A DNA stretch of 42,737 bases. Origin: a virus. A model generated the notes under the pieces. It was not told where the DNA came from. It worked only from the letters and a program-made list of their open reading frames with translations, and searched no databases. The stretch lies in the IMG/VR virus record IMGVR_UViG_3300034082_002367, positions 1 to 42,737 of that record; one strand, written 5' to 3'. Positions 22,454 to 30,514 of the stretch are shown here, piece after piece. The first letter of the stretch is position 1; each line of letters starts with the position of its first letter. A program made the position numbers and the translations under genes.

Positions 22454-23896
22454 TTAATTGATGATTCCCCTCTTTTTTGCTTGATTTTTTAAGAAAGATT
22501 TAACAGTTTTAGGTTCCTCCTTTTTAGGTTTTCCAGTTCTTTCTATTTGTGAATCTACACTTGGACCTGGATCCTCTTCTGTCTCACCTGATCCACGTTT
22601 GTTTTTTCCTTTTTTTCCAACCATCGTAAAGTCTGAAAAATCCTTAGTATCATCCGTCTTTTGAATTTTAGATTTATCTTCTTTCTTTTCTTCTTTAGGT
22701 TTCGGACTCTCTCCTAGTTTAATGCCATCACACATTGCAATGATTTTATCCAGTTCTGCGATTATTTCTCCAATCTTTTTCTTATCTATATCTAAAGCAG
22801 TCTTGAGCTTCCGATATTCGCTATTCTGTTTGCCTCCTTTGGTATTCGCTTTATAATATTGATTAGCGTATATTTTAGTATCGTTTCCATTTTCTGCGGT
22901 AGGATTTATTTTAGAATCTAAATATTTTCTCTTTACCTTCCAAAATTCTGTATACTTTAAATCACATGCAAGCTTATCTGGCATTTGTTCTAGAGTCTTG
23001 CTTAATCCTTCTACACTTTTGACTAGTCTCTTTTCAGAGAGTTCATTGTATTCCTTGATTAATTCTTCAATTGATAGTCTAATTGGTGCGATTCCACTTA
23101 TAATTTGATTGTATTCAGCTTCTCCAAATTTTTCAGATTTGGCAACTGATTTTCCGATTCCTTCGACATATCTTGAAATATCATTGATCCAATCCCTGGC
23201 CTTTTCTCCTTTATATGTTTTAGTTAACTTAACTTTATAGGAATTATCAGATAATTCAACTATTTTTACAGTTGGATATCCTGCTACATTGAAAGTCTTA
23301 GCAAATCCTTCGTATTCTTTTATCAAATCGATTTTAGATTTAGCAGCTTCATCTGACGGAATTGTTGCAACATACGGAATAACATCAACACCTACCCATT
23401 CTTTGAATTCTGGCGTTTTAAATAATTCGTTTTCCATCCTTTTACATGCTTCGCAAGAATCTCCAGATGTAAAATACGCTAATATAAATTTTTTCCTATC
23501 AACGGCCAGTTTCTGTTTGACTCCTGCCATGCTATCGTACCAGCCTAACCCAGATAAATTGCTAGGAACATTGCTCTGTCCTATCCCTTTAATTGGATCC
23601 GCCTCCTTTTTTTCAGTCTTTTTACTTATTTCATCTAAATAAACTTTACCGTATTGATTCCATGCCTTTTCAGTGTTTCCTCCTTTTGTCATTACTCCGT
23701 CTACTCCGTCCCCTTTAGGTCCGCTTTTCCCTAGTATTGTTGTATCGTTTTTAGTGTAGACTACCCAGGTTTGAAACGCCTTGATTTCGGCTGCAGTCTT
23801 AGGCGGATCTGCGCTTTCATAGATAGAATCGAATCCTGATTTTTTGGATTCATTTACTGATCTCCATTTATTGAAATTTAAAATAGGTCCTGGCAT
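22454..23896 (-). CDS. Leader-bearing protein with PG-binding-like and thioredoxin-like domains
   Basis: 480 residues. ILNFNKWRSVNES (residues 5-17) is a leader. Residues 41-88 hold the motif LGKSGPKGDGVDGV...TEKAWNQYG, resembling a peptidoglycan-binding-type repeat and shared with the gene at 24368. Residues about 125-235 look like a thioredoxin fold: SGDSCEACKRM supplies the CxxC (148-151) and NVAGYPTVKI the cis-proline strand (Pro208). The C-terminal 240 residues are Lys/Glu-rich helices. A redox-active or disulfide-handling protein packed in the capsid is the inference. Preceded by a late-type promoter. Confidence 0.7.
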   Translation of the reverse strand: MPGPILNFNKWRSVNESKKSGFDSIYESADPPKTAAEIKAFQTWVVYTKNDTTILGKSGPKGDGVDGVMTKGGNTEKAWNQYGKVYLDEISKKTEKKEADPIKGIGQSNVPSNLSGLGWYDSMAGVKQKLAVDRKKFILAYFTSGDSCEACKRMENELFKTPEFKEWVGVDVIPYVATIPSDEAAKSKIDLIKEYEGFAKTFNVAGYPTVKIVELSDNSYKVKLTKTYKGEKARDWINDISRYVEGIGKSVAKSEKFGEAEYNQIISGIAPIRLSIEELIKEYNELSEKRLVKSVEGLSKTLEQMPDKLACDLKYTEFWKVKRKYLDSKINPTAENGNDTKIYANQYYKANTKGGKQNSEYRKLKTALDIDKKKIGEIIAELDKIIAMCDGIKLGESPKPKEEKKEDKSKIQKTDDTKDFSDFTMVGKKGKNKRGSGETEEDPGPSVDSQIERTGKPKKEEPKTVKSFLKNQAKKRGIIN

Positions 23897-23917
23897 GCTT
23901 TGGATTAATATATAGGA

Positions 23918-23925
23918 TTATTTAT
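23918..23925 (-). promoter_or_regulatory. Late-type promoter ATAAATAA
   Basis: ATAAATAA on the minus strand, 21 bases before the ATG at 23896. It overlaps the stop codon of the small membrane gene upstream. Confidence 0.6.
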
Positions 23926-24107
23926 CTCTCTAATTGTTCAGAATCTACCAATTCTAAGCATAAATTCCAGAGTAGCCAAATAATTTCTAATGAAACCACT
24001 CCTAAAATTAAGTATCTAATTGTTTCATTGAACCAAATCATCCAGACCATTCCTAAAATGACAGAGATCATAAACATCATTAAGGTTGCGGCTTTTAAAA
24101 TCTTCAT
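23922..24107 (-). CDS. Small two-helix membrane protein
   Basis: 61 residues with two hydrophobic segments, about residues 5-26 (AATLMMFMISVILGMVWMIW) and 31-52 (RYLILGVVSLEIIWLLWNL), and a charged tail. Overlaps the upstream gene by ATGA, so the two are co-translated. Holin-like size and layout, though no direct evidence of lysis function and it is not next to the endolysin. Confidence 0.6.
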   Translation of the reverse strand: MKILKAATLMMFMISVILGMVWMIWFNETIRYLILGVVSLEIIWLLWNLCLELVDSEQLER

Positions 24108-24346
24108 CCTTTAAATTTTTTATTAAAGTGATCCCAAACCTCTTCTTCAGTCCAGTACCAATGCATTCGGGATTGAGCTATGCCTGTAGTAATCTTCCAA
24201 ATATTAGAGCATCTTAAACTAAAAGTTGATCCTAACTCAGATCCATTCTTTGAAAGGAGAAATTTTAAAAACCAAAAGGGCCTCATCAGATACCATCTGT
24301 ATCTGATCATCTTGATCCATCTACTTGATTCTTGAAATCTCTTCAT
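24104..24346 (-). CDS. Small basic aromatic protein
   Basis: 80 residues from the ATG at 24346. It is rich in Trp, Tyr, Arg and Phe (RYRWYLMRPFWFLKFLL), and may sit on or in the membrane, fitting its coupling to the two-helix protein. Its ATG is preceded by GTATATT and five bases. No family recognised. Confidence 0.5.
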   Translation of the reverse strand: MKRFQESSRWIKMIRYRWYLMRPFWFLKFLLSKNGSELGSTFSLRCSNIWKITTGIAQSRMHWYWTEEEVWDHFNKKFKG

Positions 24347-24351
24347 ATACA

Positions 24352-24358
24352 AATATAC
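24352..24358 (-). promoter_or_regulatory. Early-type promoter GTATATT, leaderless spacing
   Basis: GTATATT on the minus strand, five bases before the ATG at 24346. This is the same spacing as at 4306, 20366 and 36638 and favours 24346 over the TTG at 24352 as start. Confidence 0.45.
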
Positions 24359-24367
24359 TCTAAAAGT

Positions 24368-25792
24368 TTAAGCCAACTGATCTAGTCCAGAAAAACCTTG
24401 AGTTTTAGATCTTTCACGTTTAGCGTACTCGTCTGGAAACTTTTCTCTGGCTGGCATGTCCGCATATACCGGAATGAAATATCTATGAAAATTAATTAGG
24501 CCGCCAGTCCAACCTCTTCCATAAGTTGCAGCATTTTTATAAGAAAGATAAAGTTTTACTTGTTCAACCAGCATGATCTCAGTTACTATCTTATCCCCTA
24601 TCTTTTGAATTGCGTCGTCCAGCCCTGAATATCCCAATCCATTGAGTGCGTTTATAGTGTTAGCAATTGTTTTTTCTGCATGTGTAGGCGATCCCCATGA
24701 CGCCGTTCCTATGCAATGATTCACTAAAGTACTTAGTGTTTCCCTTCCCGCATCTCTTACCGTCTTATTATAAAATGTAAGTTCATATACTCTTTTGGCG
24801 TATTCGTCCTTCATTTCAAAAAATCCCTTTGCTACTTCTAATGGATTGCTTATTCCCATATCAGCAGCTGCGGCTTTCCAAGTTGGCCAGATAACTCCTC
24901 TAGATGTGTGCCATCTATTGGACTTAGTGGTTCCAGTTGTCAAGCTTTTACTGTTCTGTAAATGAGGATTGATACTTAACTGGTACGTCATCCCGTTATA
25001 GGTTAACTTTCCAGTTGCAGAATCAAATTCATAGGGACATGCAAGAGCTGCGGGTCCAGTATCCCGAGGATCGTCTGATAGTCCTCCCTCTTTTATACTA
25101 TTAAATTTATACATATCCTCTAAAATATCTCCAGTTAAATTCATTTTTCCTTCAGCATTGTAATCTCTTCCTCCACCTTCAACCCATTGTTGTTCATAAT
25201 AGGGACGCATTAATCCAGTGTCAATATAGTCTTTTAACTCGGGTTTTTTAGCCAGTATCGCTTGATCCCTCTCAGTTATTAAACTTTTATTAAAACCAGG
25301 CGCCAAAACCTCTTCTCGATTTACCCAGCTTTTAACAAAAGTGGTCATTGATTCCGGGTTTGAAAAATCGATCTGATCTAATCCGCATAGGGACATTAGA
25401 GCTGCTTCAGTTTCCCCATTAAAATAACAAGTGACTCCGTCTCCAAGCGGTCCTGCTTTAGATTTTAGAACCCCTAACTTCTTTAAAAGGGTTTGAAGAT
25501 GAGCGTTACCTCTTAAGTTAATCACATTTTTACCTAGATTAAATCCACCTGCTGCTTCTTTAAGATCTTTGATGACCCTATTTGATCGGATCTGTTCATC
25601 ATCTTGTACTGCTTTATTCATCAAATTCTTTCCTTGATCCTGTGCCCATTTATTAAGTTCAGCTCGAGATTTTTCTTCAGGAGACATCTTATCAACTGGA
25701 GATTGAGATGTTGGCAGGATTACATTTTCGCCTGGATCCCCTTCAGCTTCGTTTAATTTAAACCAGTGTTTGAAATTTAAAATGTGAGACAT
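24368..25792 (-). CDS. Leader-bearing muramidase-like protein (GH108-type)
   Basis: 474 residues. ILNFKHWFKLNE (residues 4-15) is a leader. Residues 98-135 hold LQTLLKKLGVLKSKAGPLGDGV, a peptidoglycan-binding-like module shared with the gene at 22454. From residue 235, EGGLSDDPRDTGPAAL matches the GH108 start (EGGY-x-x-x-P-x-D-x-G), with the catalytic Glu at 235; the later TLVNHCIGTASWG and GRGWTGGLINFHRY correspond to the second half and the C-terminal PG-binding block. GGxTxxG of typical GH108 is altered to GPAALAC, so activity must be confirmed. A lysozyme carried in the capsid would suit entry or lysis. Late-type promoter upstream. Confidence 0.7.
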   Translation of the reverse strand: MSHILNFKHWFKLNEAEGDPGENVILPTSQSPVDKMSPEEKSRAELNKWAQDQGKNLMNKAVQDDEQIRSNRVIKDLKEAAGGFNLGKNVINLRGNAHLQTLLKKLGVLKSKAGPLGDGVTCYFNGETEAALMSLCGLDQIDFSNPESMTTFVKSWVNREEVLAPGFNKSLITERDQAILAKKPELKDYIDTGLMRPYYEQQWVEGGGRDYNAEGKMNLTGDILEDMYKFNSIKEGGLSDDPRDTGPAALACPYEFDSATGKLTYNGMTYQLSINPHLQNSKSLTTGTTKSNRWHTSRGVIWPTWKAAAADMGISNPLEVAKGFFEMKDEYAKRVYELTFYNKTVRDAGRETLSTLVNHCIGTASWGSPTHAEKTIANTINALNGLGYSGLDDAIQKIGDKIVTEIMLVEQVKLYLSYKNAATYGRGWTGGLINFHRYFIPVYADMPAREKFPDEYAKRERSKTQGFSGLDQLA

Positions 25793-25806
25793 GAAATGGT
25801 TTTTTA

Positions 25807-25814
25807 TTATTTAT
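25807..25814 (-). promoter_or_regulatory. Late-type promoter ATAAATAA
   Basis: ATAAATAA on the minus strand, 14 bases before the ATG at 25792. Confidence 0.6.
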
Positions 25815-25821
25815 TTTCTAG

Positions 25822-25829
25822 TTAAATAA
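25822..25829 (+). promoter_or_regulatory. Possible late promoter variant TTAAATAA
   Basis: TTAAATAA differs from the late motif at its first base and lies 16 bases before the ATG at 25846, the normal spacing, divergent from the promoter at 25807-25814. Confidence 0.35.
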
Positions 25830-25845
25830 TAAAAACAGATTTAAA

Positions 25846-27141
25846 ATGAAGAAGTTCTTACTAATTATCAGTTATGTGATCGGAATGATTTCATTGGTAC
25901 AATCTCAGTGTTCGGTATATCAAATCTATGAAAGTTTTACCTCGGCATTGCCTACACAGGGAGGCACTTGGACTGCAAATTCTATGATTGTAGTAACATC
26001 ACCTGTCAGGACAGGTACTCACTCAATCGGATTCAATGGATCTGGAGACTGGGTCAGAACTCCACAGATCTCTAATCCGTCGATACTCTCTTTTTGGTAC
26101 AGAAGAAGTTCAAATTCTACCGCCTGGACTTTAAACATACAGACTTCTCCGGACGGAACGACTTGGACGACTAGAGGATCGATCACTACTGTTACTACCA
26201 CTTACCAACAGTATACATTAAACATTGGAGCACTCAGCCTAACCAACGTCTTTATTAGACTAATCGATGCTCGATCTTCTGGGGCTCATGAACGATACGT
26301 TGACGATCTGTCAATAACTTCGACTCAGTCTGCTCAGAACAGCCTGCTTCCTCTGCTTTCTAATTGCTCCTATACTCTAAATTACGGGCAGACTTATCGT
26401 CTGTGTGACAATGGAGGCCCAGCTGGGCCAATTGCAGGCGGATATTCTAATAACTTGGATCGAACTGTTACAATTTTGCCGTCTGACGCTACCAAAAAAC
26501 TCTTTATTGAATTCTTACAGATGGATTTAGAGACTGATTATGATTCTCTATATGTTTATAATGGTCCCAACATCTCGTCTCCTCTTATTTTAGCAGCAAC
26601 TGGCACCGCTATTCCTTCCTCTTTAACTTCTTCAGCAACGGGAGGAGAACTTACTATCAGATGGAAGACTGACGTCTCTAATGTTGGAGCATGGGGAGGA
26701 TTCCTAATAGAGGCTTCTGAAATCACAGCTCTCCCTGTTGAATTGACCCTATTTGAAGCCATTACTTATCCTCAGTGGCATGTAATAAAGTGGACCACTG
26801 CATCTGAGCATAACTCTTCCTATTTCGATCTACAATCTAGCTTGACCGGGGATCTATGGAGAAGCCTAACCACCAAGCCAGCAGCAGGCAACAGTACTTC
26901 AGACGTGAAATATTCCTGGATCGATTATAATCTGGAAGAATACACCTATTATAAACTGATTCAATTTGATATTGACGGCAAGTATCGTGAATACGGTCCG
27001 ATACTTGCAAAACGTAATTCAGGACCGAAACTGATAATTCGATATCTAAATCTGATGGGGCAAGAAGTGGACCCGCTAACTTCAACCGGGATTCTAATCG
27101 AAATCTACGATGACGGATCAATGAGGAGAACAATCCGATAA
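25846..27141 (+). CDS. Secreted CUB-domain protein with T9SS-like C-terminal region
   Basis: 431 residues. Residues 1-21 are a signal peptide. Residues 28-160 form a beta-sandwich resembling MAM/jelly-roll domains (SFWYRRSS, ERYVDDLSIT). About 175-290 is CUB-like (TDYDSLYVYNG, GAWGGFLIEAS). From 294, LPVELTLFEA...WTTASEHNSSYFDLQSS...YYKLIQFDIDGK is the typical region before Bacteroidota type IX secretion sorting domains, and the end (LNLMGQEVD...ILIEIYDDGSMRR) resembles the sorting domain itself. A cell-surface or released product is likely, or a tail adhesin of host origin. No such domain mix is expected in ordinary T4 relatives. Confidence 0.75.
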   Translation: MKKFLLIISYVIGMISLVQSQCSVYQIYESFTSALPTQGGTWTANSMIVVTSPVRTGTHSIGFNGSGDWVRTPQISNPSILSFWYRRSSNSTAWTLNIQTSPDGTTWTTRGSITTVTTTYQQYTLNIGALSLTNVFIRLIDARSSGAHERYVDDLSITSTQSAQNSLLPLLSNCSYTLNYGQTYRLCDNGGPAGPIAGGYSNNLDRTVTILPSDATKKLFIEFLQMDLETDYDSLYVYNGPNISSPLILAATGTAIPSSLTSSATGGELTIRWKTDVSNVGAWGGFLIEASEITALPVELTLFEAITYPQWHVIKWTTASEHNSSYFDLQSSLTGDLWRSLTTKPAAGNSTSDVKYSWIDYNLEEYTYYKLIQFDIDGKYREYGPILAKRNSGPKLIIRYLNLMGQEVDPLTSTGILIEIYDDGSMRRTIR

Positions 27142-27180
27142 TTAATTTTTCTAAGGATTTTAAAAGTTTCAGGGTTTAAG

Positions 27181-27187
27181 GTATAAT
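27181..27187 (+). promoter_or_regulatory. Early-type promoter GTATAAT
   Basis: GTATAAT lies 21 bases before the ATG of the AAA+ gene at 27209. No clear -35 hexamer is visible upstream. Confidence 0.45.
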
Positions 27188-27208
27188 TAGATCCAGAAAA
27201 ATTCAATT

Positions 27209-28183
27209 ATGGAAGAAGAAGAAATATGCCCAGAGCCTACACCTGAAATTTATACGCACAGATCTCGATCTATCGACGATTCCCTAGACGAAGATCATAA
27301 GTACTCAGATCAAGATCAGCCCAGCTGTTGGAATCGAATGAAGAATGATATTTATTCTCCTTCTTTTCCTTCGGTCGAATCAGTTCCAGCTGGCGTCTAT
27401 GAAATCGAATGGAGCAGTTCATTGAGTTCATTTGTCCTGAAAAAACAGCCCTTTAAGACTGATGAACTTTATCATCTGCCTTCTCCGGAAATCATGGATA
27501 TTGTTCATGACATCGAGACCTTTTGGAATCAAGCAGGCCGATACAAGGAGTACAGATTCGTTCACAAACGTGGCATCTTAATGTTCGGAGATCCAGGGTG
27601 CGGAAAGTCTGGAATCATTCAACTGATCTCTCAGGCCCTGATAGATCGTGACGGCATAGTGATCAATGTCAAGGACGCAGAAGATGTGGTATCCTTTGGT
27701 AGTTTCATTCCGACATTTAGAAAGATTGAACCTGATCGACCAATCATCGTTCTCTTAGAGGATATCGATTCAATCGCAGGTGATGGTAATAATACCACCA
27801 ATCGACTCCTGAACATCTTGGATGGAGTAAAACAGATCGAAGGTGTAGTCTATATCGCGACTACTAACTATCCAGAGAGATTGCAAGAACGTATTACTAA
27901 TCGACCTTCCAGATTTGATCGTCGATATCGAATTGAAGTGCCAGATCGAGAAATCAGAAGGGCCTATATTCAGAATAAGCTGACTTCTTCTGATCTTGAA
28001 AGGATCAACATTGAAGACTGGCTGGATTGTACCGATGGAATGTCTCTTTCTCATTTAAAAGAATTAGTAATCTCAGTTATCGTGATGGATAAAGATTTTA
28101 ACGAGACAATAGAAAACCTGGAAGGACTTAAAAAATCACCTAGAATCAAAGGATCTGGCCAAGTAGGATTCTCCTCTAAATAA
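27209..28183 (+). CDS. AAA+ ATPase
   Basis: 324 residues. The N-terminal 115 residues are acidic then mixed and may bind a partner. The ATPase core has Walker A GDPGCGKS (127-134), Walker B VLLEDID (181-187), sensor-1 TTN (218-220) and a candidate arginine finger in RPSRFDRR (232-239), in the style of BCS1/CDC48-type AAA proteins. The C-terminal helices (240-300) are the lid. It probably remodels proteins or nucleoprotein complexes during infection; partners unknown. Its GATC content is the highest I counted (about 15 in 975 bases). Confidence 0.9.
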   Translation: MEEEEICPEPTPEIYTHRSRSIDDSLDEDHKYSDQDQPSCWNRMKNDIYSPSFPSVESVPAGVYEIEWSSSLSSFVLKKQPFKTDELYHLPSPEIMDIVHDIETFWNQAGRYKEYRFVHKRGILMFGDPGCGKSGIIQLISQALIDRDGIVINVKDAEDVVSFGSFIPTFRKIEPDRPIIVLLEDIDSIAGDGNNTTNRLLNILDGVKQIEGVVYIATTNYPERLQERITNRPSRFDRRYRIEVPDREIRRAYIQNKLTSSDLERINIEDWLDCTDGMSLSHLKELVISVIVMDKDFNETIENLEGLKKSPRIKGSGQVGFSSK

Positions 28184-28188
28184 CGAAT

Positions 28189-28737
28189 ATGAAAATAATA
28201 TTTTTAGATCATGACGGGGTCATCTGCCTCGCTTCACAATGGGGAGGAAGATATAAGAAACCAGGATTTGATTCTAATCCTGAGACTTCTTTAGATATCC
28301 GCATGGATAGCTTTGACTCTAAAGCAGTTAAAGTTCTAAATGAGATCATAGAAATAACTGGATGTGAATTAGTGATCTCTTCAGATTGGAAGAAGTGGGG
28401 AACCTTAGAACAGATGCAGGAAATGTACAGGATTCGAGGAATCAAGCCGCCGATTGATCTAACCCCTTTCATACAGGATTGTGAAAACTTTGTTAACGAA
28501 CACGAATGGATGGGGAGATGGGAATTGGAGCATTCGCGAGCGGTTGAGATAAAGAATTGGCTACATGATCATCCTGAAGTAACACACTGGGTTGCAGTTG
28601 ATGATCTTGATATGAGTAGGGATGGATCAGCTTGGAAACTGTGGGGGCTCGATAATTTTGTGCACTGCAAGCGACCCTACAATGAAGGCATCAAGCAGTC
28701 AGGTATCAAAGAAAAAATCATAAAATTTTTAGAATGA
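28189..28737 (+). CDS. HAD-family phosphatase
   Basis: 182 residues. Motif I FLDHDGVI (Asp6 and Asp8), motif II LVISSDWKKWG (Ser near residue 64), and motif IV WVAVDDLDM (about 129-137). This layout matches the HAD domains found in RNA-repair proteins and in phage phosphatases. It starts five bases after the AAA+ gene and overlaps a polynucleotide kinase-like gene by four bases (ATGA), so the pair may act as a split version of T4 polynucleotide kinase-phosphatase, which heals RNA ends. Confidence 0.8.
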   Translation: MKIIFLDHDGVICLASQWGGRYKKPGFDSNPETSLDIRMDSFDSKAVKVLNEIIEITGCELVISSDWKKWGTLEQMQEMYRIRGIKPPIDLTPFIQDCENFVNEHEWMGRWELEHSRAVEIKNWLHDHPEVTHWVAVDDLDMSRDGSAWKLWGLDNFVHCKRPYNEGIKQSGIKEKIIKFLE

Positions 28738-29135
28738 AAGAATTAATCCTATTAAGAGGTCTGCCTGGAAGCGGTAAGTCCACCGTCGCATCTATAATCG
28801 AACCTGCGTTTCATTATGAAGCGGACATGTACTTTATAGATGAGAATGGAGACTATCATTTCGATGGATCCAAACTAAAAGAAGCTCACCAGTGGTGTAA
28901 GCAGAAAGTTGAGTCTGCCATGAATGCAGTCTATGGATCTCCTCCACATAAAATTGTAGTGTCAAATACATTTACTCAGGAATGGGAAATGGAGGCATAC
29001 TACAAGTTAGCTGAGAAGTATGGTTATCGAGTATCATCATTGATTGTAGAAAACCGTCATGGATGTACAAATGTTCACGGAGTTCCAGAGGAAAAGATAG
29101 ACGAAATGTTCAATCGATTCGAACTTAAACTTTAA
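28734..29135 (+). CDS. P-loop kinase, polynucleotide-kinase-like
   Basis: 133 residues. LRGLPGSGKSTVA (residues 7-19) is the Walker A loop; EADMYFID and VSNTFTQEWEMEAY supply the expected acidic and R/T motifs, and the end of the fold (HGCTNVHGVPEEKIDEM) matches NEDD4BP2/T4-PNK-like kinases. It likely phosphorylates 5'-OH ends of RNA or DNA. Coupled by ATGA to the HAD phosphatase and two to four kilobases from an RNA ligase and a CCA-type enzyme, it probably belongs to an RNA-repair set. Confidence 0.8.
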   Translation: MKELILLRGLPGSGKSTVASIIEPAFHYEADMYFIDENGDYHFDGSKLKEAHQWCKQKVESAMNAVYGSPPHKIVVSNTFTQEWEMEAYYKLAEKYGYRVSSLIVENRHGCTNVHGVPEEKIDEMFNRFELKL

Positions 29136-29152
29136 AATTTTAATCCGATTAA

Positions 29153-29159
29153 GTATAAT
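29153..29159 (+). promoter_or_regulatory. Early-type promoter GTATAAT
   Basis: GTATAAT, 15 bases before the ATG at 29175. Confidence 0.45.
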
Positions 29160-29174
29160 TAAAATAAAAATAAA

Positions 29175-29729
29175 ATGGAACTAAATTTAAACGGAGTATC
29201 GGCTCGACTATACCGATGGTTTTATGTAACTGACAGAATGCCAGAATCACTTTGTCCGTACTTTTGGAAACTTGTAATTGCTTACATTCTTGTAACACCG
29301 GTTGCAGTGTTAATTTTACCAATCTTCTTATTTAAGCAACAAGATTCAGTAGAAACACCATCTCATAGATTTTTTATTGGAGCACTCCTGTGGGTTGTGC
29401 TATCACTTGCGATTATGATGATAGTCGGTCCGTTAAGCACACTCTTTACAGGATTTCTGCACGACGGTTCATTTCTCGCTATTATTCAATCCATGGGATT
29501 CCTTACATTGTTTGTTGTAGTTACTATATCTTTGGTCGCTGGAATCATTTACCTAGCATCTAAAATAAAAGAAGAAAACAGAAGACGAAGATCAGAATGG
29601 ATTTGGGACGAATATGGAGACTATATTAAAAATCCAGATTATAGTCCTTATGCAGCAAAACCAAATATCATCATTGAATTCATCAAGGCAACATACCATA
29701 AATACTGTCCTAAAATAGATTGGAAATAA
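29175..29729 (+). CDS. Membrane protein with three transmembrane segments
   Basis: 184 residues. Three hydrophobic segments lie near residues 34-53, 67-90 and 103-127, and the C-terminal 55 residues are soluble with a charged start (KIKEENRRRRSEW). Phage proteins with the WFYxTDxMPxxLCPYFWK opening occur in several large phages without known role. GATC is nearly absent in this gene, unlike the ATPase upstream, pointing to a different origin. Confidence 0.7.
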   Translation: MELNLNGVSARLYRWFYVTDRMPESLCPYFWKLVIAYILVTPVAVLILPIFLFKQQDSVETPSHRFFIGALLWVVLSLAIMMIVGPLSTLFTGFLHDGSFLAIIQSMGFLTLFVVVTISLVAGIIYLASKIKEENRRRRSEWIWDEYGDYIKNPDYSPYAAKPNIIIEFIKATYHKYCPKIDWK

Positions 29730-30268
29730 TGAAAGCAAAATTACATAAAATGGTATCTGGTTACATTCTATCTTTGAATGGTGACATAGATGATCCATAT
29801 GCTATTGTAAATGAAGAACTTGCTAAGGATCATGAGTGGTATAAACTGTCTATCAAAAACTGCCAAGCAATAGAACATGGCTATGATTTGGATGAGTTGG
29901 CTAAAATAGAATATCCTATTTGTGAAGTATGGAATGATGAAGAAGCACTTATTAGAGAACTTGCTTTTAAAAAAGGTTTCCAAAAAGCACTTGAAATACT
30001 TGGTGATAAGAGGTTTAGTGAGAAGGATATGAGTAAAGCGTGGAGTGAAGGTTATCACAGAAAAGTAGATGAACTTAATGGAAATGGATTGAGATATTTT
30101 GACAAATTCATCCAATCACTACAACAAACTGAATGGGATGTTGAGGTTGTCATGGACGAAGAAAAGGAATTTATTTTTGATCCTGCAATGGGAATATCTC
30201 AAGGTCACTACTTAGATAAACCAAAACTTGATGTAAATGGATGTTTAATACTTAAAAGAATAAAATGA
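29729..30268 (+). CDS. Protein of unknown function
   Basis: 179 residues from the ATG at 29729, whose A is the last base of the preceding stop; an ATG at 29720 is also possible. Acidic, alpha/beta, with a helical part LAFKKGFQKALEIL and a C-terminal beta-strand GCLILKRIK. It overlaps the next gene by ATGA. No family recognised. Confidence 0.55.
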   Translation: MKAKLHKMVSGYILSLNGDIDDPYAIVNEELAKDHEWYKLSIKNCQAIEHGYDLDELAKIEYPICEVWNDEEALIRELAFKKGFQKALEILGDKRFSEKDMSKAWSEGYHRKVDELNGNGLRYFDKFIQSLQQTEWDVEVVMDEEKEFIFDPAMGISQGHYLDKPKLDVNGCLILKRIK

Positions 30269-30471
30269 ATCCAGCTAAATCTGAAAATTTAGTCATCACT
30301 CGAATTGAGCACTTATCATTTGAAATCGGTGGTACCTATATGGACGTTGAATTACGTTATGGTTACGTTGATATTACGATCGGAGGAGTTGAAAATGAAA
30401 AGCTTAGTGTGACTCTGGAGCAATGGCAAGAGATAAATGCAGAAATAGTTAAAATGCTAAATCAGAAATAA
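30265..30471 (+). CDS. Small beta-rich protein
   Basis: 68 residues, ATGA overlap with the previous gene. Alternating hydrophobic strands (MDVELRYGYVDITIGG) then a helix. No motif recognised. Confidence 0.5.
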   Translation: MNPAKSENLVITRIEHLSFEIGGTYMDVELRYGYVDITIGGVENEKLSVTLEQWQEINAEIVKMLNQK

Positions 30472-30496
30472 TATTTTAATCTTTAATCTTTTTTAA

Positions 30497-30503
30497 GTAT
30501 ATT
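30497..30503 (+). promoter_or_regulatory. Possible early-type promoter GTATATT
   Basis: GTATATT lies 11 bases before the ATG at 30515. Confidence 0.35.
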
Positions 30504-30514
30504 TAAAATAAAAA

